Notes: generated by a model from the letters alone, not told the origin. A DNA stretch of 20,781 nt from Candidatus Hydrogenedentota bacterium (GCA_903922535.1 CAIXUF010001087.1:1-20781), one strand, 5' to 3'; positions 1-7,333 are shown, numbered from the stretch's first letter. Numbers and translations: made by a program.

Positions 1-2
1 AC

Positions 3-110
3 CCCCTGAAAAACACGGTCACCGATGACGAATTCAAGGGCATCAATCTCAAGCAGGAAAAGTTTCACGGCGAATGGAACTACACCATACGCCCCCAAGC
101 CAAACGATAA
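3..110 (+). CDS. ISAzo13-like transposase, C-terminal end only
   Basis: An open frame enters from the left edge and ends at TAA (108-110), giving 35 residues. The peptide contains VTDDEFKGINL and ends with FHGEWNYTIRP followed by a short basic tail. That ending is what I recall for ISAzo13-family (DDE-type) transposases, where an aromatic-His...WNYTI block closes the protein. The catalytic DDE core lies outside the window, so whether the element is intact or a remnant cannot be judged. The following bases up to the hairpin at 146-175 may include the right end of the element, but no terminal inverted repeat can be tested without the left end. The family call rests on a short tail and is moderate. 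Confidence 0.65.
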   Translation, partial: PLKNTVTDDEFKGINLKQEKFHGEWNYTIRPQAKR

Positions 111-145
111 CCTGACAAGGTTATTTTGCGTCGGCTACTTAATCA

Positions 146-192
146 CCGCCCCCCGGCATCTGCGTCGGGGGGCGGTTGTCTTTCTTTCGCTT
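146..192 (+). terminator. Hairpin terminator downstream of the transposase end
   Basis: A perfect 10-bp GC-rich stem (CCGCCCCCCG at 146-155 with CGGGGGGCGG at 166-175) encloses a 10-nt loop. A T-rich stretch (TTGTCTTTCTTTCGCTTTT) follows directly. This is the form of an intrinsic terminator reading rightward, and it separates the transposase tail from the next gene. Confidence 0.75.
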
Positions 193-218
193 TTCGACGT
201 ACGTTGTCAAATGAATAC

Positions 219-246
219 TTGCATCACCCCGTGCGTTTAGTACAAT
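219..246 (+). promoter_or_regulatory. Candidate sigma-70 type promoter for the lipoprotein gene
   Basis: TTGCAT (219-224) and TACAAT (241-246) are spaced 16 nt apart, about 100 nt upstream of the lipoprotein start and just after the terminator at 146-192. The -10 box is near consensus, while the -35 box keeps only TTG. Inferred from sequence match only. Confidence 0.4.
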
Positions 247-348
247 GTGTCGAACATGCTGGCCCACGCCCCAAGCGGGGCAATCAGAGTCACTGTCGGC
301 GGTTTTCTGGAGGCGGGAGTCCGCTCCCGGCAAGGAAAGGAAAGAGAA

Positions 349-954
349 ATGACGAAGAAGTGGATGAAAGTTCTAAGTTGCGCACTGGTGTTGAGCGTGG
401 CAACGTTGGGAATTGTCGGCTGCGAAACCTATGGCGAATCCGCCGGATTGGGCGGTGCCCTTGGCGCGGGTGCCGGCGCGATTATCGGCAATCAGTCGCA
501 CCATGCCGTTGAGGGGGCGCTGATTGGCGGCGCCCTGGGCGCCATTACGGGCCTCATTGTGCATGACGTCAAGGTAAAGCAGGCCCGAAGCAGGGAACAA
601 ACCGCGCAGGTGTACAATTACCAGCCGACCCAGGGCGAAATGCTGACCCTCGAACGCGCAGAAGTGCTTCCCCCCTCCGTGCGCCCCGGCGAAGAAATCT
701 CCGGTACCATTCAGTACGCCCTGTTGGGAACCGGTCCCGGAACGCAGGTCGGCGAGCAACGCACACTGATGCAGGGTGATCGCACTGTCGCCGATATTTC
801 CACCCAGAACTTCACCCGGCAGGATGGCACCTGGGTCAGCACGCTGCCCTTCCGCCTTCCGGGCAACCTTCAGCCGGGACAGTACACCATAGTGACCACG
901 GTGCGCACTGCCCGGTCGGCCATCTCCGGCCGCGCCAATTTCACCGTGCTGTAA
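349..954 (+). CDS. Glycine-zipper lipoprotein with Ig-like C-terminal domain
   Basis: A 201-residue predicted lipoprotein. The start at 349 is chosen because a purine-rich SD (AAGGAAAGGAAAGAG) precedes it and translation then opens with a lipoprotein signal: MTKKWMK, a hydrophobic core, and lipobox I-V-G-C with Cys25 as the lipidated residue. Residues about 33-70 form a glycine zipper with G-x-x-x-G spacing and the GNQSHH...EGALIGGALG pattern of outer-membrane glycine-zipper lipoproteins; this segment could pack in a membrane. Residues about 115-201 look like a beta-sandwich (LPPSVRPGEEISGTIQY... ending LQPGQYTIVTTV). The gene is a single transcription unit with its own promoter and terminator. 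Anchoring in the envelope, possibly a structural or stress role, is inferred; no enzymatic motif is visible. Confidence 0.85.
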   Translation: MTKKWMKVLSCALVLSVATLGIVGCETYGESAGLGGALGAGAGAIIGNQSHHAVEGALIGGALGAITGLIVHDVKVKQARSREQTAQVYNYQPTQGEMLTLERAEVLPPSVRPGEEISGTIQYALLGTGPGTQVGEQRTLMQGDRTVADISTQNFTRQDGTWVSTLPFRLPGNLQPGQYTIVTTVRTARSAISGRANFTVL

Positions 955-981
955 GCCGCAAGGCGACAACCTGAGACGCAT

Positions 982-1019
982 CGCGCCGCACCCCGAAAAT
1001 AGAGTGCGGCGCGTTTTCT
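982..1019 (+). terminator. Intrinsic terminator after the lipoprotein gene
   Basis: CGCGCCGCAC (982-991) pairs perfectly with GTGCGGCGCG (1004-1013) across a 12-nt loop and is followed by TTTTCTT. It lies 27 nt after the lipoprotein stop. Confidence 0.85.
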
Positions 1020-1058
1020 TGTTTGCGCGCCCGGTTCGTCGTGTGAAACGAATCAGTC

Positions 1059-1146
1059 CATGGACGACATGGACGAAATGGACTGTATGGACGACATGGA
1101 CGGGGTGCCTGAAACATTCGCTGGGTCAAGCCCGTCCATACAGTCC
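1059..1146. repeat. Tandem 9-bp ATGGACNNN repeat with an inverted distal copy
   Basis: From 1059 to about 1104 the sequence is five 9-bp units beginning ATGGAC (ATGGACGAC, ATGGACGAA, ATGGACTGT, ATGGACGAC, ATGGACGGG). A 14-bp arm GGACTGTATGGACG (1080-1093) recurs as its exact reverse complement CGTCCATACAGTCC at 1133-1146, so the region can fold into a long hairpin. It lies between convergent genes. The rightward frame would read Met-Asp repeats but has no ribosome site and is not taken as a gene. Confidence 0.7.
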
Positions 1147-1196
1147 GTAACTGGCTCGTTGTCGGGGTCGCTGACCGGCTATCTCAGTTCAACGAC

Positions 1197-3374
1197 TCAC
1201 GGGCGCTTGCCCGGTTCCGCCCTCATCCCCTCAAGATTCTTTCGTGCCTGTTCCGCTTTCGGGTTCTTTTGCAACAGCGCTTCGTAGACTGCAACGGCCT
1301 TGTCCGGCTCACCCGCTGCAACAAGCAGATTGCCAAGGTTGATGGCCGCAACCTCCAGCCCCGGGTCAATCTCCAGCGCGCGCGCATATTCCGCGCGCGC
1401 GTTGTCGGTCTGCCCGGCCTTTTGCAGTTCCCAGCCGAGATTGTTGTGGGCAAGGGCATTGTCCGGGGCGACGATCACGGCATTGGTGTAGGCGTCCAGC
1501 GCGCCGTCCGTGTCGCCGGCGGCGGCGCAGGCAAAGCCCAGCCGCAGCCATGCGGCGCCGTTTTCCTGATCCGCCCGGACCGCCGCGCGGAATTCCAACA
1601 CCGCCGGACCGGCGTTGCCCGCGTCGGCCAAGGCCACGCCGCGATGGAAATGCCAGGTGGACAGGTTGGGGGTATAGGAGGCCACGGGGAGGCACGCCGC
1701 GCCGTACAGGGCAATGCCGGCGGTGGCGCCTATGACGGCACGGCGGCGTTGGCCGGGCGTGATGACCCATTTTGCGAGACGGGCGAGCGCGTCGCCGCCA
1801 AGCAGGATCAGGAACGGGGCCACGGGAAGCCGGTAGCGTCCGGCAATGAAGAAGGGCAGCACCGACAGAAAGTGGCCGAGGAGGAGCGTGAGGGCCAGGA
1901 CCACCGCCACCGCAGACATCCCCCTAAATCCCCCTTCAAAGGGGGACTTAAGACGACATCCCCCTAAATCCCCCTTCGAAGGGGGACTTTGGAAGACAGG
2001 CACCGCATCCAGGCCGGATTGTGGTACGGGCGGGACTTCCGCGTCGCGCAGCCAGGCGCGGGCTATGACGGCCCACATTACGGCCAGCATCACCGCCACA
2101 GGCGCCCCCGCGAGCATGAGCAGCAGCGCCACGAAGAGCGCCATGCTGTCCCGCGCGCCAAACCGGGGCGCGCCGGGCACGCGCGGTCCACCGCCCCGCG
2201 CCAGGGCGAACACCGCCCATAACAATGCCAACGCCAGCATCGCGGGGAATCCGGGCAGCCAGCGCAGCAGCGGCGAATGGTCCCGCTCAATGGATAGGAC
2301 CTTGCTGTCCGACACCTCGGCTGGCCCCCAGAACAGGGCTGTTTTGCGCGCCGTCAGCGACAGCGCCGCCATGGGGTCGCTCAACCAGAAATCGAGGGCG
2401 CGCCGATAGAACCAGTTTGATGCGCCCGAGAAAGAGGCGTCCGGCAGGCCCTGTTTCTCCGCCAGTCCGCGCACCACCTGGGGATAGTTGAAACAGTTCC
2501 ATTCCGCCTGCCCGGTGAGTTCGCGCAGGTCGGCCATCTTCGGCGAATCGCCGGTGGCGTGCGCGTTGTTGCCGATGTACGCGTTGACGCCGCCGTAGTA
2601 GGAGATCAGCACGTACTCATGGGCGACGCGGTAGTTGCGCACCAATGCGGGGCTGATGACCACCGTCACCGCCAGCAGAAACACCGCAGTGTGCGCCAGA
2701 CCGCGCCGCAACGTGTATTTGCAGTTCCATGCCGCCCAAACCATCCACCCGGCGACGAAGACGCCCGGCAGCAGCACGTTCGGCCGCACCAGCGCATGCA
2801 ACCCCAGCAGCATGCCCGCCAACAGCGCCCAGTCCCAGCGGCCCGACGTGAACCATTTCCACATCGCGCCCGCCATCGCCAGATACAGAAACACTTCCAG
2901 CACGGGCGAGTTCAGTTCGCCCTCGAAGTAGATGAATGACCAGAAGACGCCGCCCAGCGCCATTGCGGCCAGCCCCGCGCCCCGGCCAAACCATGCCTTT
3001 CCCAGGAAATATAGCAGCAGCAGGTTGAGCAGGCCCAGCACCGTCTGCACGAAACGCGGCGCGCCGTACTGCAGCCCAAGGAGGCGGTACACCACCGCAA
3101 GGAAGTAGGGATAGCCCGGCGGGCGGCCATAGGGCGTGGTGCGAATCTCGGGATCGTCCGCGTGGGCAGGCGGCGACCAGTCGCCCGTGACGATGGCGCG
3201 GGCCCAGTAATCGTTGAGTTGGGGGTCCAGCACGGGCGAGGCAAAGTCGGGCGCATGCCAGATCGAAAACAGGTAGGCCACGCGCAGCAACAGCCCCGCC
3301 AACAGGATCAGCGCCAGTGCGGCGATCCCGTGACGGCCGGAAGGTCTGGAAAGCTGTTCCCCGCCGGGTTCCAT
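1197..3374 (-). CDS. GT39/ArnT-like membrane glycosyltransferase with C-terminal TPR repeats
   Basis: A 725-residue polytopic protein with about a dozen hydrophobic segments. After TM1 (about residues 18-38) comes a luminal-type loop with DPQLNDYWARAI and TTPYGRPPGYPYFLAV, matching the acidic first loop and PxYPyfLA pattern of dolichyl/polyprenyl-phosphate-sugar-using GT39/ArnT-like enzymes. AGRYRLPVAPFL before the last membrane segments is also typical. Residues about 580-715 carry roughly four TPRs (AWLRLGFACAAAGDTDGAL, AHNNLGWELQKAGQTDNA), suggesting a docking role. It probably moves a sugar from a lipid carrier to a protein or glycan at the membrane. The start is the only ATG after an upstream in-frame TAA; the SD is weak. 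Residues about 462-487 come from an inserted repeat (see 1915-1989). Substrate is unknown. Confidence 0.85.
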   Translation of the reverse strand: MEPGGEQLSRPSGRHGIAALALILLAGLLLRVAYLFSIWHAPDFASPVLDPQLNDYWARAIVTGDWSPPAHADDPEIRTTPYGRPPGYPYFLAVVYRLLGLQYGAPRFVQTVLGLLNLLLLYFLGKAWFGRGAGLAAMALGGVFWSFIYFEGELNSPVLEVFLYLAMAGAMWKWFTSGRWDWALLAGMLLGLHALVRPNVLLPGVFVAGWMVWAAWNCKYTLRRGLAHTAVFLLAVTVVISPALVRNYRVAHEYVLISYYGGVNAYIGNNAHATGDSPKMADLRELTGQAEWNCFNYPQVVRGLAEKQGLPDASFSGASNWFYRRALDFWLSDPMAALSLTARKTALFWGPAEVSDSKVLSIERDHSPLLRWLPGFPAMLALALLWAVFALARGGGPRVPGAPRFGARDSMALFVALLLMLAGAPVAVMLAVMWAVIARAWLRDAEVPPVPQSGLDAVPVFQSPPSKGDLGGCRLKSPFEGGFRGMSAVAVVLALTLLLGHFLSVLPFFIAGRYRLPVAPFLILLGGDALARLAKWVITPGQRRRAVIGATAGIALYGAACLPVASYTPNLSTWHFHRGVALADAGNAGPAVLEFRAAVRADQENGAAWLRLGFACAAAGDTDGALDAYTNAVIVAPDNALAHNNLGWELQKAGQTDNARAEYARALEIDPGLEVAAINLGNLLVAAGEPDKAVAVYEALLQKNPKAEQARKNLEGMRAEPGKRP
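1915..1989. repeat. Two tandem copies of a palindromic repeat inside the GT39 coding sequence
   Basis: Two 35-bp copies (1915-1949 and 1955-1989, period 40) differ at one base. Each holds the palindrome TCCCCCTTCRAAGGGGGA; the second (1969-1986) is a perfect 18-bp palindrome. They are translated as part of the glycosyltransferase between two membrane segments. Because 40 is not a multiple of 3, the copies are read in two frames, as SPPSKGDLGG and KSPFEGGFRG. A third, inverted copy lies at 3465-3498. Confidence 0.9.
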
Positions 3375-3423
3375 GTTGCGCGTGTATGTTCCCTGCTTCG
3401 GTTAGATTTGAGGCGGATACTAC

Positions 3424-3431
3424 GCTATCAT
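3424..3431 (+). promoter_or_regulatory. Candidate -10 element upstream of the GT-B glycosyltransferase
   Basis: GCTATCAT lies about 80 nt before the start at 3512, in the divergent spacer. The same octamer is found on the other strand upstream of the gene starting at 11977. No convincing -35 box is present (TTAGAT at 3402, 18 nt away, is poor). Low confidence. Confidence 0.25.
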
Positions 3432-3464
3432 AACGCATTGGCCCGTTTGTGTGAAGATTCGGGG

Positions 3465-3498
3465 AAGTCCCCCTTTGAAGGGGGATTCAGGGCGATGT
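3465..3498. repeat. Third copy of the palindromic repeat, inverted, ahead of the GT-B gene
   Basis: The reverse complement of this 34-bp stretch matches the copies at 1916-1949 and 1956-1989 at all but two or three positions, including the TCCCCCTTTGAAGGGGGA core. It stops just before the AAGGGG ribosome site of the next gene and overlaps a possible upstream GTG start (3497). Confidence 0.85.
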
Positions 3499-3511
3499 GA
3501 AGGGGCAAAGG

Positions 3512-4570
3512 ATGAAACCGTTGACACAGCCACCAAAGCCAACGTCTCCGGCAACCGGCGGAACGCTCTTCCTGTTCTGGTGTCGGGAAGGTTCCGGCAG
3601 CGGACGGGGCGAGCATCTCGCCCGCGCCCTGGGTGCGGCGTCGGCGTATGTTTGGCGGGCGAAGCTGGCCGGTTCCCTGTGGAAGACACCGCTGCGCTAT
3701 CTGCTCCAGACCCTGGACACCGCGAGAATCCTGCGGGAGCAGCGGCCCAAGGTCATCTATGTCCAGCTTCCCCCGGTCTTTCCCTTGCTTCAGGCGTGGT
3801 GCTATGCGCGGCGCACGGGCGCGCAGATCATCGCGGACAATCACTCTTCCTTCCTCGACGGGCGCTGGCGCATATTTCACTGGATGCAAAAGCCCCTTGC
3901 ACGGCGCATCAAGATAAACCTGGTGCACAACGAGGCCAATGCCGATCTGCTCCGCGGCTGGAACGCAGCGGGCGTGATGCTGCTCAAGTCCCCTGCGGTG
4001 ACCTCGGACGAAATTCTCGATCCCGACGCCAACCTTTCCGTCTTTCAGAAAGACCTCGACGCTCCGGGGCTCATCCGGGTGCTGATGGTCAACCGCTTCG
4101 CGGTGGATGATGCCTGGCGCGAAGTGTTCACCGCCGCCCGTATCACGCCGGAAGCCCGCTTTTTCGTCACGGGTGATCCTGCCCGGGCAGGCATAACGCC
4201 GGATCAAGTGCCCGGCAACGTGGTGCTCACCGGGCTGCTGCCCAAGCCGGTGTTCATTGCGCTCATGGCCGCCTGCGACGTCACCCTGTCGCTGACGCTG
4301 CGCCGGGACACGCTGCTGTGGTCCATCCGCGAGAGCCTGGCGCTGGGCAAGCCCTTTGTGGCCAGCCGTTCGCCCGTGATGCTGGCCGAATTCGATGGGC
4401 TGGGCCTGTTTACTGACCACAGTCCGGCGGACATGCGCGCACGCATTCTCGACGCTTACGCGCAGCGCGACACTTGGCGTGCCGCCATGGTTGAGTACAT
4501 CGTCCGCGACCGGGAGCGGTTCCTGCGGCAGACGCAGGAGATTCAAGGGCTGCTTGGCGGGGAAATATAG
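3512..4570 (+). CDS. GT-B (GT4-like) glycosyltransferase
   Basis: A 352-residue soluble protein. The ATG at 3512 is preferred over an in-frame GTG at 3497 because AAGGGG (3500-3505) is well placed for it and the GTG lies within a dispersed repeat. The N-terminal half has a Rossmann-like start (TLFLFWCREGSGSGRGEHLARAL) and KVIYVQLPPVFPLLQ. The C-terminal half has the donor-site pattern of retaining GT-B enzymes: VVLTGLLPKP, MAACDVTLSLTL, then SIRESLALGKPFVASRSPV with the E-x-x-x-x-GKP arrangement. It likely transfers an activated sugar to a cytoplasmic acceptor. Divergent pairing with the GT39-like gene hints at a shared glycan pathway, which is inference. It ends at TAG, converging on mnmG. 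Confidence 0.8.
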   Translation: MKPLTQPPKPTSPATGGTLFLFWCREGSGSGRGEHLARALGAASAYVWRAKLAGSLWKTPLRYLLQTLDTARILREQRPKVIYVQLPPVFPLLQAWCYARRTGAQIIADNHSSFLDGRWRIFHWMQKPLARRIKINLVHNEANADLLRGWNAAGVMLLKSPAVTSDEILDPDANLSVFQKDLDAPGLIRVLMVNRFAVDDAWREVFTAARITPEARFFVTGDPARAGITPDQVPGNVVLTGLLPKPVFIALMAACDVTLSLTLRRDTLLWSIRESLALGKPFVASRSPVMLAEFDGLGLFTDHSPADMRARILDAYAQRDTWRAAMVEYIVRDRERFLRQTQEIQGLLGGEI

Positions 4571-4610
4571 AAGAGTCGCTCCGGATGTTGGCGTGCAGCG
4601 CGGAAGAGCC

Positions 4611-4645
4611 GACGGGACGATCCCGTCTTCGCGGGAGTGACGGGC
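4611..4645. repeat. Short inverted-repeat element between convergent genes
   Basis: GACGGGA-CGA-TCCCGTC (4611-4627) is a perfect 7-bp hairpin that overlaps an alternative TCCCG...CGGGA hairpin (4621-4636), followed by GTGACGGGCG. The wording resembles the CGTCATTCCCGC-type element at 7298-7325 and is probably a degenerate relative. There is no T-tract, so terminator function is uncertain. Confidence 0.5.
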
Positions 4646-4653
4646 GCTCCCAG

Positions 4654-6519
4654 TTATTCCCCTGCGCGGCGTCGCTTTTCAAGGTGGATGTGCAGCACGG
4701 CGAGGTCCGAAGGGCGCACGCCGGGGATGCGGCCAGCCTGGCCAAAGGTGGCGGGGCGCACCTCTTTCAGGCGCTGACGGCTTTCGCGCGGCAGCCCTTT
4801 CAGCGTGTCATATTCAAAATCGGCGGGGATGGGCAGCAATTCGGCCTTGAGAAATCGGTCTATCGCCTTGTCCTGCCGCTCCATGTAGCCCGCATACTTG
4901 ATCTGGATTTCCACCTGTTCCCGCACCTCCAGCGGCACGGGGATCGGCGGCGGAGAGAAACGCCAGAGATCCTCCAGCCCGAGATTGGGCCGGTGCAGCA
5001 GATGCGCGACCTTCTGCGTCTCGCTGATGGGCCTGCCGCCCCGTTCTTGCAACAGCGCGTTGAGTCCCTCCGAGGGGGCCAGTGAGGCCGTTTCAATGCG
5101 CCGCCGTTCTTCGACTGCACCGCGTTGCTTCTCCACCAAGGCGTTGCGCGTGGCTTCATTGCCAAAACCATATTTCGCGAGCCGTTCGTCGGCGTTGTCA
5201 TGGCGCAGATGCAGCCGGTACTCGGCGCGCGAGGTGAACAGGCGGTAGGGCTCCAAAACGCCGCGCGTGACAATGTCGTCGATCATCACGCCCAGGAACG
5301 CCTCGTTGCGGCCGATGATCAGCGGCGGCGCGCCTTCCAACATCCGAACGGCATTGATGCCCGCGTGGATGCCCTGTGCCGCCGCCTCTTCATAGCCCGA
5401 GGTGCCGTTGATTTGGCCCGCGTGAAACAGTCCGCGCACCCGTTTCGTTTCGAGCGTCAGCTTCAACTCGGTGGGCGGCACGAAGTCATATTCAACGGCG
5501 TAGCCGGGACGGATGATCTCGGCGCCTTCGAGGCCGGGACAACTATGCAGCATCTCCAACTGCACATCCTCGGGCAGGCTCGTGGACATGCCGTTGACGT
5601 AAAACTCCGCCGTGCTCAGCCCCTCAGGCTCCAGAAACAAATGGTGCCGGGGTTTGTCGGGGAACTTGACGATCTTGTCCTCGATGCTCGGACAGTAGCG
5701 TGTGCCGACGCCCTCGATCCTGCCCGAATAGAGCGGTGATCGGTCCATGTTGCGCAGGATGATGTCGCGCGTGGCCTCGGTGGTTTGCGTCACCCAGCAG
5801 GACGCCAGATTCCGGTTGAACCCCACAACGGGCGTTGAAAAGGAAAAGGGCCGCGGGTCCGCGTCACCGGGCTGTCTCATTAGCTCGTCGAAATCAATGC
5901 TGCGCTGATGAATGCGCGGACAGGTGCCCGTCTTGAGCCGGCCCACGGGAAACCCGAGACGGCGGTAGGTCCTGCTCAGCCCGTCCGCCGCGGGCGCGCC
6001 GCCGCGGCCGCCCGACACCGTCGTCATGCCGAAGTGCAGCCGCCCGTGCAGGAAGGTGCCCGTGCACACGATCACCGCACGCGCCGCAATCTCCTCGCCG
6101 TAGCTGGTGCGCACGCCCGCGACCGTGCCATCGTGCACGATCAGGTCGACCACCTCGGCCTGTTTGAGCACCAGGTTGGGCTCGCCCTCGCAGACGCGTT
6201 TCATGTCGCATTGGTAGAGCATGCGGTCGGCCTGCGCGCGCGGCGAGTGGACGGCAGGGCCCTTGGACCGGTTCAGCATGCGGAACTGAATGCCGGTGCG
6301 GTCGATGCACCGGCCCATTTCGCCGCCGAGCGCGTCGACCTCGCGGACGAGCTGGCCCTTGGCCACGCCGCCGATGGCGGGATTGCACGACATCTGGCCG
6401 ATACTGTCGAGGTTAAGCCCGATCATCATGACGGACCGGCCCATGCGCGCCCCGGCCAGCGCGGCCTCAATCCCTGCGTGTCCCGCGCCGACAACGATGA
6501 TGTCAGGAGTGTGGTTCAT
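4654..6519 (-). CDS. mnmG: tRNA uridine 5-carboxymethylaminomethyl modification enzyme MnmG
   Basis: A 621-residue FAD protein of standard MnmG (GidA) length. With MnmE it installs the carboxymethylaminomethyl group on wobble U34 of certain tRNAs. The N-terminus has the dinucleotide motif [15 protein letters not shown] (residues about 5-19), followed by the family signature [12 protein letters not shown] (about 45-56), RSKGPAV and PRAQADR. Further MnmG blocks include [25 protein letters not shown] and [19 protein letters not shown], and the end [20 protein letters not shown] matches the helical domain that contacts MnmE and tRNA. The start is fixed by the motif order; no good SD is visible upstream. 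mnmE is not in the window. Confidence 0.97.
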   Translation of the reverse strand: MNHTPDIIVVGAGHAGIEAALAGARMGRSVMMIGLNLDSIGQMSCNPAIGGVAKGQLVREVDALGGEMGRCIDRTGIQFRMLNRSKGPAVHSPRAQADRMLYQCDMKRVCEGEPNLVLKQAEVVDLIVHDGTVAGVRTSYGEEIAARAVIVCTGTFLHGRLHFGMTTVSGGRGGAPAADGLSRTYRRLGFPVGRLKTGTCPRIHQRSIDFDELMRQPGDADPRPFSFSTPVVGFNRNLASCWVTQTTEATRDIILRNMDRSPLYSGRIEGVGTRYCPSIEDKIVKFPDKPRHHLFLEPEGLSTAEFYVNGMSTSLPEDVQLEMLHSCPGLEGAEIIRPGYAVEYDFVPPTELKLTLETKRVRGLFHAGQINGTSGYEEAAAQGIHAGINAVRMLEGAPPLIIGRNEAFLGVMIDDIVTRGVLEPYRLFTSRAEYRLHLRHDNADERLAKYGFGNEATRNALVEKQRGAVEERRRIETASLAPSEGLNALLQERGGRPISETQKVAHLLHRPNLGLEDLWRFSPPPIPVPLEVREQVEIQIKYAGYMERQDKAIDRFLKAELLPIPADFEYDTLKGLPRESRQRLKEVRPATFGQAGRIPGVRPSDLAVLHIHLEKRRRAGE

Positions 6520-6637
6520 GGATTATGCGTTGTTTTGTAGCCGCGTTATTATGGAGTGCGGTGGCCATGCCGCCGCTTTTCTTCGCCGAGGCCATGCCCC
6601 GGCTTTCGTTCATTGCCATCCTGAGCAGGCCCTTTGT

Positions 6638-6737
6638 TATCCTGAGCGAAGTGTAACGCAGCGAAGGATCTTGTCCGTGCAAGAGGCTCTGCCGGGGAGA
6701 AGATCCTTCACTTCGCTTCGCTTCGTTCAGGATGACA
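6638..6737. repeat. Dispersed inverted repeat of the ATCCTGAGCGAAG...GAAGGATCTT type
   Basis: The left arm (about 6638-6673, TTATCCTGAGCGAAGTG...) and right arm (about 6700-6737, AAGATCCTTCACTTCG...CAGGATGACA) are imperfect reverse complements around a 26-nt loop. A partial extra copy (CATCCTGAGCAGG) starts near 6617. I recall very similar elements scattered in spacers of many unrelated environmental bacteria. Here it lies between the purE stop and the mnmG start. Confidence 0.75.
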
Positions 6738-6745
6738 GTCTTAGG

Positions 6746-7243
6746 TCACTCGCAGGGCAGCTTGGCGGCCAGCACCTTCTCCGCCTGCTGAACACGGTGG
6801 GCTTTCAGCTTCTCCGCCAGTTCGGGCCGCGTGTTTGCCAGGATCGAAACCGCCAGCAGTGCCGCATTGGTCGCACCCGGGCTGCCGATGGCCAGCGTTC
6901 CCACCGGAATGCCCGGCGGCATCTGCACAATCGCATACAGCGCGTCCTGTCCGTTCAGCGCGCCCGCCGCCAGCGGCACGCCGAGCACCGGCTTGATGGT
7001 GCATGCGGCCACGCAGCCGGGCAGCGCCGCGGCCAGCCCGGCTCCGGCGATAAATACCTCCACGCCGCGCTCCTCGCAACTGTGGATGTACTCCGTCAGC
7101 GCGTCGGGCGTGCGGTGCGCCGAAAGCACGCGGCATTCATGCGCCACGCCGAATTCGGCCAGCGTCTTGTGCGTGCGCTGCATCGTTTCCCAGTCCGACT
7201 CACTGCCCATGATGACCGCCACCAGCGGGGTGTTCTCCGGCAT
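6746..7243 (-). CDS. purE: N5-carboxyaminoimidazole ribonucleotide mutase PurE (class I)
   Basis: A 165-residue PurE, the usual class I length, which converts N5-CAIR to CAIR in purine synthesis. The start at 7243 is chosen because AAGGAG sits 9 nt upstream and the motif VAVIMGSESDWETM follows at once; longer starts run through a repeat-bearing spacer. Visible motifs are MGSxSDW (residues 12-18), SAHRTP (41-46, with His43 equal to the essential E. coli His45), IAGAGLAAALPG (65-76), KPVLGVPLAAGALNG and QMPPGIPVGTLAIG. Odd point: the usual AAHLPG is AAALPG, so the position of E. coli His75 is Ala73. purK is not in the window. Confidence 0.95.
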   Translation of the reverse strand: MPENTPLVAVIMGSESDWETMQRTHKTLAEFGVAHECRVLSAHRTPDALTEYIHSCEERGVEVFIAGAGLAAALPGCVAACTIKPVLGVPLAAGALNGQDALYAIVQMPPGIPVGTLAIGSPGATNAALLAVSILANTRPELAEKLKAHRVQQAEKVLAAKLPCE

Positions 7244-7297
7244 TGTCTGTTTCTCCTTGTACGGGACCAAACCATTCACCGTCATTGCCGCGGGCTT

Positions 7298-7325
7298 CGT
7301 CATTCCCGCGAAAGCGGGAATGACG
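7298..7325. repeat. Perfect 12-bp hairpin CGTCATTCCCGC-GAAA-GCGGGAATGACG
   Basis: A perfect inverted repeat with a GAAA tetraloop (stem 7298-7309 with 7314-7325). The same motif is, to my knowledge, a very common dispersed intergenic repeat in many bacteria. It lies 8 nt downstream of the deoxyribosyltransferase-like stop and 54 nt upstream of the purE start. There is no T-run on either side, so it is listed as a repeat and not as a terminator. Confidence 0.85.
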
Positions 7326-7333
7326 GGGATGGG

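Noticed and set aside
247..348. Longer N-terminus for the glycine-zipper lipoprotein
   Set aside because: The upstream ATG lacks a good ribosome site and would bury the lipoprotein signal peptide; the ATG at 349 has a purine-rich SD and a correct lipobox.
1060..1287. Small plus-strand reading frame encoding Met-Asp repeats
   Set aside because: It is produced by the 9-bp ATGGAC repeat, has no ribosome site, and overlaps the end of the clear GT39 gene on the other strand.
1915..1989. CRISPR-like direct repeats
   Set aside because: There are only two copies with a 5-nt gap, they are palindromic, and they are read through within a gene; there are no spacers of CRISPR length and no cas genes.
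7298..7325. Intrinsic terminator for the deoxyribosyltransferase-like gene
   Set aside because: The stem is perfect but no T-run follows on the minus strand, and the sequence matches a common dispersed repeat.
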